In this document: in pieces, positions 60,245 to 64,000 of the stretch
Layout: every line of letters begins with the position of its first letter
Numbering within the stretch: the stretch's first letter is position 1
Source: Actinoallomurus soli
GTDB lineage: Bacteria; Actinomycetota; Actinomycetes; Streptosporangiales; Streptosporangiaceae
Direction of reading: 5' to 3'
DNA: 64,000 bases
Assembly: GCF_024055715.1 (NCBI RefSeq)
Contig: NZ_JAMXMV010000003.1
Span: 434,001 to 498,000, forward strand
The notes under the pieces: generated by a model
What the model was told of the DNA's origin: nothing
Database searches by the model: none
Seen by the model: only the letters and a program-made list of their open reading frames with translations
Program-made: the position numbers and the translations under genes

Positions 60245-63200
60245 TCAGTCGCTCGCCATGATCATGGCCTCGGTCGCCCGCAGACGACCGTCACGGCGGC
60301 GCTCCAGCCAGGTCACGCCGGCCGCGAGAGACCTGAACCGGTCGCCCAGCTCCCGTTGTCTCCTGATGTCGGCTTCGACGGCGAGGCAGAGCGCGCTGAG
60401 ACGCAGCCGGGTGGCCGTCGGCGGGGTGAGCTCATGCTCGCGCGCGAAGACGGGGTCTGCTGCCTTCTCCAGGGCGTCCGCCGTCTCGGCGGCCCACATG
60501 GTGGACGGCAGCAGGTTCACCGGCTCCAGCAGCAGCCGTTTGACGTCCGCGACGCTCTGGGTGAGGAGCGGCCGCATCTCGTCCGGGGAGACGATGTGGT
60601 CGGCTGCCGCCACGTCGGTCACGTCCGTGAACAGGGCCGCGAAGCCGGCGGCGATGTCCTCGGACGGTGACGCGATCACCCCGGCGATGCTCCGGGACAG
60701 CGCGTGACCGACCGACAGGTCGTGGACGGGGCCGTGACCGGCGTGCCGGCGCGTGCCGCGCTGCCGTCCCGGTGCGGAGCGGCGGCCGTCCCTGCCCAGG
60801 TCGTACGCGACGGCGCGAAGGGCACTGCCGATTCGGGCGAAGTCCTCCTGATGCCGCGCCATGTCCTTGCCGGCACGTTCGAGGACGGCCGACAGGCCCG
60901 TCACGAGGTCACGGGCCAGTTCGCGGGTGAAGTCCCGTAGTTCCGCAGGGGGCATTTCGGCGGTCAGGTGTGCGACGGTCTCCTTGATCCGTGGCGTCTC
61001 CAGGCGCAGTCCGGCTTCGAGGTTCAGGCCGATGTCGAGTGCGCCGATCAGCCCGGTTTCCAGCGCGCCGCCCAGCGCCGCCGCGAGGTCGACCGCCCGT
61101 GCGAGCGCCTTGTCGAGACCGAGGTCCGCTGCGGCGTCCAAGAGCAGCAGGATCGCGGTGGCGGTGGACTTCGCCCGTACGAGGGCCAACGCGACCAGGA
61201 CGGAGATATTGCCGGATATGTCAGTGGTGACGTCGTCGTGGACCACCGCGCCGTCCACGCTTCCCGGGTGCGCCGATCCGTCGGGCACCCAGAGTTCGAG
61301 CGTCCCCTCTCCTGTTCGGGTCCAGTAGCAGCGGGCGTCGTCCGGCGAGCGGACGATCCGCTGAACCTTGTTGTCGGCCAGTTCGTCCGGAGTCGGCAGC
61401 CGGTAGAAGGACTCGTTGCCCGACAGACGATTGACCCAGTTGAGGAACGCCGCCGTGTCGCTCGCGCGGACACCGGTCACCACGTCACCGGGCCCCTCGC
61501 CGTCCGGGGCGCGGTTCTCCTCGGTGTCGAGCATGAAGAGCCCGTAGATGTGCTTGCTGATGGGCAGCGCACAGACGCGGCGACCGCCAGAGGTGACGAC
61601 GATGCGCCGCAGGTGCCGTGCCACCGCGACCCCCGCGATCAGCCGGCGTCGCTGGGGATCGGTGCTGCCCGTGTCGTCCAGGACGGCGTTGAGCTCGTCA
61701 CGCAGCTCGGGGACCAGCTCGTTCCCCTCGTCGGCGCATTCGAACGCCAGAGCCAGCGCGGTGGTGGTGCCCGACCGCAGGCACGCCCGCACGATGGGGC
61801 TGACATCCGCCCGAGCGGCGTAGAGCAGAGTGCACTCCTGCCACCATTCGTCGTCCACCGCCTCGACGAGAACCGAGATCATTCCCTTCTCCGCGATGTG
61901 CGCCGCGGCGAGGTACTCCTGGAACGTGAAGTGGGTGAACGCATAGACGCCGTTCTCCCGCTCGATCAGCAGACCGTTCGTACTGACGTCGTCCAGGAAC
62001 GACTCCGCGGACAGCTCACGCGACACCCGGCGGACGGCGCTCCGGAGAATGACCAGGCAGTCGTCCCGGGTCAGATCGCGCACCCTGCGGCGCATCATCG
62101 TGTACGCCAGCAGCCGCAGCAGCATCTCCTTCTGCCGGCCACGCGGCTCGACCAGCAGCTTCTTCGCCTCCTGCCGCCGCCAGAGCATCACCTGGCAGAT
62201 CTCTCCGTACAGGTCGGAACGGCTGCCCGGCAGCACCCCGTGGAACCGGTGCACGTTGGCGACCATCGTCAGCAGCAGCGGATTGGCGGTCAGCTCATAG
62301 ATGCTGGGCGACTCGCGCAGCCGGGTGAGGAGCGTCTCCGCGCCCTCTCGGGAACGGGCGAGGAAATCGTCGGCCACTTCGGCGGAGGCGTGTCGTTCGA
62401 TCGCGACGTACCAGCCATGAACGAACCGGGAGATCTGGTCGTCCGTGAACCTCCGGGTCTGCAGAACCGTGGCCCCGTCGACGGGCGTGGCCTGATAGCC
62501 GCGCGGGCGTGACGTGATGACGTAGTCGTTGTTCGGGTACTCGCGCGTCTGCCGCTCGATCCAGTCGGCCACGGCGCGACGGCCCTCCGGAGAGGCGATC
62601 TCGTCGAGCCCGTCCAGGAGAACGACGCAGTTGCCGTCCCGCAGCTGCCGATCGAACCAGCCGGGCGGCTCGCTCCCGGCGAGCCGCCCGAGCGTGGTGG
62701 ACAGCACCTCGGGCAGCCCGATCCGCGCCTCGCCGACGAGCGAGGCGGCGTGGTCACGGAGGAAGAGCAGGATCGGCACCGTACGGCGCCGGCCCTTCTG
62801 CTCGCGGCAGATCCGCCGCGCCGTGTAGCGCAGGAGGGTGGTCTTCCCGCTTCCGGGGGCGCCGACGATCGCGACGACCACGGGGTCGGGCGCGTCGATG
62901 AACTCGGAGATGGACCGCCGCTTCGCCGACTCCGGAACGGGGTCGGCGAGCAGGTCTTCGGGAATCTGGTTCGGGGCGCGGAGCGCGAGGCTTACGTCGA
63001 CGAAGACCTCATCGAGTTCCGGCGTGTAGAAGCCGGCCCGCGTCAGGCCCTTCTGGTCGATCTTCCGGAGGCTGCCGGCCAGATGCTCGAGGTAGCGGCG
63101 CTTGAACCGGGTGAATCGAATGCCCAGGGCGCGGTCCGCACCGTCGAGCCAGGATGCCCGCCTGCGCTGGACCAGATCGCGAACGAACCCGGCGACGAAC

Positions 63201-63376
63201 CGGCCGACGGTCAGCACGAGCCAATAGGCGACGAGCAGGAGTGCGGCGGTGGCCCAGTGCCGCCGGACGAAGTCCCGCCAGATCCCCGCCACCGCCGTCG
63301 GCGGGACCAAGAACGTCGCGAGCCAGGCCACCTTCGGCAGCCCGGTCCACAGGTCGCCGTTTTCCTTGGGGGGCAT
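60245..63376 (-). CDS. Membrane-anchored NACHT NTPase with FGE-like C-terminal domain
   Basis: A 1043-residue STAND protein; ATG 63376 (AGGAGAG upstream) is chosen. One or two membrane helices lie at about 15-65 (VAWLATFLVPPTAVAG and AALLLVAYWLVLTVG). The NACHT core has Walker A GAPGSGKT (172-179), Walker B VVLLDGLDE (251-259), YVITSRPRGY and FQEYLAA. About 590-700 resembles a formylglycine-generating-enzyme (SUMF1) fold: GVRASDTAAFLNWVNRLSG, YRLPTPDEL and CYWTRTGEG. Bacterial NACHT proteins include antiphage sensors. It lies 25 bp after eccC, possibly in its operon. Confidence 0.9.
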   Translation of the reverse strand: MPPKENGDLWTGLPKVAWLATFLVPPTAVAGIWRDFVRRHWATAALLLVAYWLVLTVGRFVAGFVRDLVQRRRASWLDGADRALGIRFTRFKRRYLEHLAGSLRKIDQKGLTRAGFYTPELDEVFVDVSLALRAPNQIPEDLLADPVPESAKRRSISEFIDAPDPVVVAIVGAPGSGKTTLLRYTARRICREQKGRRRTVPILLFLRDHAASLVGEARIGLPEVLSTTLGRLAGSEPPGWFDRQLRDGNCVVLLDGLDEIASPEGRRAVADWIERQTREYPNNDYVITSRPRGYQATPVDGATVLQTRRFTDDQISRFVHGWYVAIERHASAEVADDFLARSREGAETLLTRLRESPSIYELTANPLLLTMVANVHRFHGVLPGSRSDLYGEICQVMLWRRQEAKKLLVEPRGRQKEMLLRLLAYTMMRRRVRDLTRDDCLVILRSAVRRVSRELSAESFLDDVSTNGLLIERENGVYAFTHFTFQEYLAAAHIAEKGMISVLVEAVDDEWWQECTLLYAARADVSPIVRACLRSGTTTALALAFECADEGNELVPELRDELNAVLDDTGSTDPQRRRLIAGVAVARHLRRIVVTSGGRRVCALPISKHIYGLFMLDTEENRAPDGEGPGDVVTGVRASDTAAFLNWVNRLSGNESFYRLPTPDELADNKVQRIVRSPDDARCYWTRTGEGTLELWVPDGSAHPGSVDGAVVHDDVTTDISGNISVLVALALVRAKSTATAILLLLDAAADLGLDKALARAVDLAAALGGALETGLIGALDIGLNLEAGLRLETPRIKETVAHLTAEMPPAELRDFTRELARDLVTGLSAVLERAGKDMARHQEDFARIGSALRAVAYDLGRDGRRSAPGRQRGTRRHAGHGPVHDLSVGHALSRSIAGVIASPSEDIAAGFAALFTDVTDVAAADHIVSPDEMRPLLTQSVADVKRLLLEPVNLLPSTMWAAETADALEKAADPVFAREHELTPPTATRLRLSALCLAVEADIRRQRELGDRFRSLAAGVTWLERRRDGRLRATEAMIMASD

Positions 63377-63401
63377 CGTCGCGTTCTCTCCTGGGGGTGG
63401 G

Positions 63402-64000
63402 TCAGGTGTTCGACGGCCGCGTCCGCTCGACCGCGGGCTCGTCGGCATCGGTTCCGGGGGCGAGGGCCGTCTGGACCAGGCGATTACCGGCCCTCCGATC
63501 GACCAGCGTGCCGCGACCCGGCGGCAACGCCCGCGGGCGCACGTCGCCGAACAGCATGCCCTCGTCCCGGGGGCCGGACATGATCAATGCGGGGGTGGCC
63601 ATCTCGCGCAGCGCCTGGACGACGGGGTCGTACAGCGCACGAGACGCACCGTTGATCGACCGGGCGATGATGAGATGCAGCCCGACGTCACCGGCCTGCC
63701 GGATGAGTTCGGCGAGCGGCAGCAGCGGGTTGCCGGATGGTGTCGCGACGAACTCGTAGTCGTCGACGACCACGAACAGGTCCGGCCAGTTCCCCCATGA
63801 CCGGTCCCGCAGCTGTTGCGGGGTCAGGCTCGTCGGCGGCAGCCGATTCGTCAGCGCGGCCCGGACATCTTCGATCAGCTGTGCCGTGGCCGCCGACGAC
63901 ACCGCATAGCCGATGCGGTGCTCGGTGTCCGCCGCGTCCATCAGCAGGGACCGGCGGTAGTCGATGAAGACGAACCGCGCCTCCTCGGGCGTGTAGCGCT
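63402..64000 (-). CDS. eccC: Type VII secretion ATPase EccC, C-terminal part
   Basis: Only the last about 200 residues are in the window; the gene continues beyond the right edge. The visible part matches the third ATPase domain of EccC: EEARFVFIDYRRSLL, DLFVVVDDYEFV, GDVGLHLIIARSINGASRAL, IMSGPRDEGMLFG and LPPGRGTLVDR. EccC drives export of WXG100 proteins across the membrane. The WXG-like sets elsewhere in the window could use this machine. The stop is TGA at 63402-63404, 25 bp before the NACHT gene. Confidence 0.9.
   Translation of the reverse strand, partial: RYTPEEARFVFIDYRRSLLMDAADTEHRIGYAVSSAATAQLIEDVRAALTNRLPPTSLTPQQLRDRSWGNWPDLFVVVDDYEFVATPSGNPLLPLAELIRQAGDVGLHLIIARSINGASRALYDPVVQALREMATPALIMSGPRDEGMLFGDVRPRALPPGRGTLVDRRAGNRLVQTALAPGTDADEPAVERTRPSNT

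Noticed and set aside
1-64000. CRISPR arrays, insertion sequences, rRNA genes, replication origin
   Set aside because: No regularly spaced repeats, transposase motifs, rRNA segments or DnaA-box clusters were seen.

Overview
The window is high-GC DNA (about 70%) with dense gene packing, GTG starts, frequent ATGA/GTGA gene overlaps and frequent TACG/CGTACG words. Its families are typical of large-genome actinomycetes: DUF574-type SAM methyltransferase, CGNR zinc-finger protein, SAV_915/SseB-like and DUF6086 proteins, WXG100-like proteins, an EccC-type ATPase, MmyB-type XRE regulators and GH76. A Streptosporangiales/Thermomonosporaceae-like host or a relative is plausible, but this is inferred from gene content only.

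Layout, left to right. (i) 1-3.8 kb: a minus-strand cluster of a Crp-type regulator, a class III nucleotidyl-cyclase-like protein, a P-loop protein and a third gene cut by the left edge. The cyclase C-terminus and the P-loop protein N-terminus carry almost the same short Gly/Asn-rich motif, which suggests a signalling or conflict module. (ii) 3.9-19 kb: small regulators, each with its target gene: FMN reductase/MarR, SDR/MmyB-type regulator, esterase/WYL regulator, SRPBCC/ArsR/DUF899. There are also a cupin, an MFS transporter, a split DsbD-like lipoprotein pair, a secreted GH76 enzyme, an Imm7-like protein and several broken genes. (iii) 19.3-28.8 kb: two parallel sets of type VII secretion-like accessory proteins (SAV_915-like or YbaB-like protein, exported protein or lipoprotein, small helical protein, large helical WXG-like protein). 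They are separated by CGNR/phosphatase and hydrolase/HxlR pairs. (iv) 28.8-38 kb: a 1129-residue NAGPA-metallophosphoesterase fusion, a secreted C39-like protease with FG-GAP-like repeats, a DUF574 methyltransferase, and an operon of a WXG-like protein, an unknown protein and a membrane J-domain protein. (v) 38-45.8 kb: ArsR/AHSA1/SDR genes followed by a mosaic of duplicated gene fragments that surrounds a possible secreted toxin/immunity pair. Then come an S41 protease, three membrane-anchored proteins and an integral membrane protein.

(vi) 45.8-56.8 kb is a divergent sugar locus. On the minus strand lie a sugar-binding lipoprotein, ABC ATPase, ABC permease, LacI regulator and galT. On the plus strand lie an enolase-superfamily dehydratase, a zinc dehydrogenase, a U32-like TIM-barrel protein and a ketoglutarate-semialdehyde-type dehydrogenase. 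The shared intergenic region holds two mirror-image promoters, each carrying the same ACCGGT-centred operator. Together the genes would import a sugar or sugar acid and oxidise it towards a central intermediate.

(vii) 56.8-59.3 kb: two tandem 73-74 nt tRNA-like elements with perfect acceptor, D, anticodon and T stems but non-canonical T loops. They lie directly before a 739-residue protein of unknown family, and the second ends one base before its ATG. (viii) 59.3-64 kb: an SRPBCC/MarR pair, a bidirectional terminator, a membrane-anchored NACHT NTPase with an FGE-like C-terminal domain, and the C-terminal part of an EccC-type ATPase cut by the right edge.

The two most unusual signals are the tRNA-like tandem with its unknown protein and the cyclase/P-loop pair with a matching terminal motif and a cNMP-type regulator. 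No IS element, CRISPR array or rRNA was seen.
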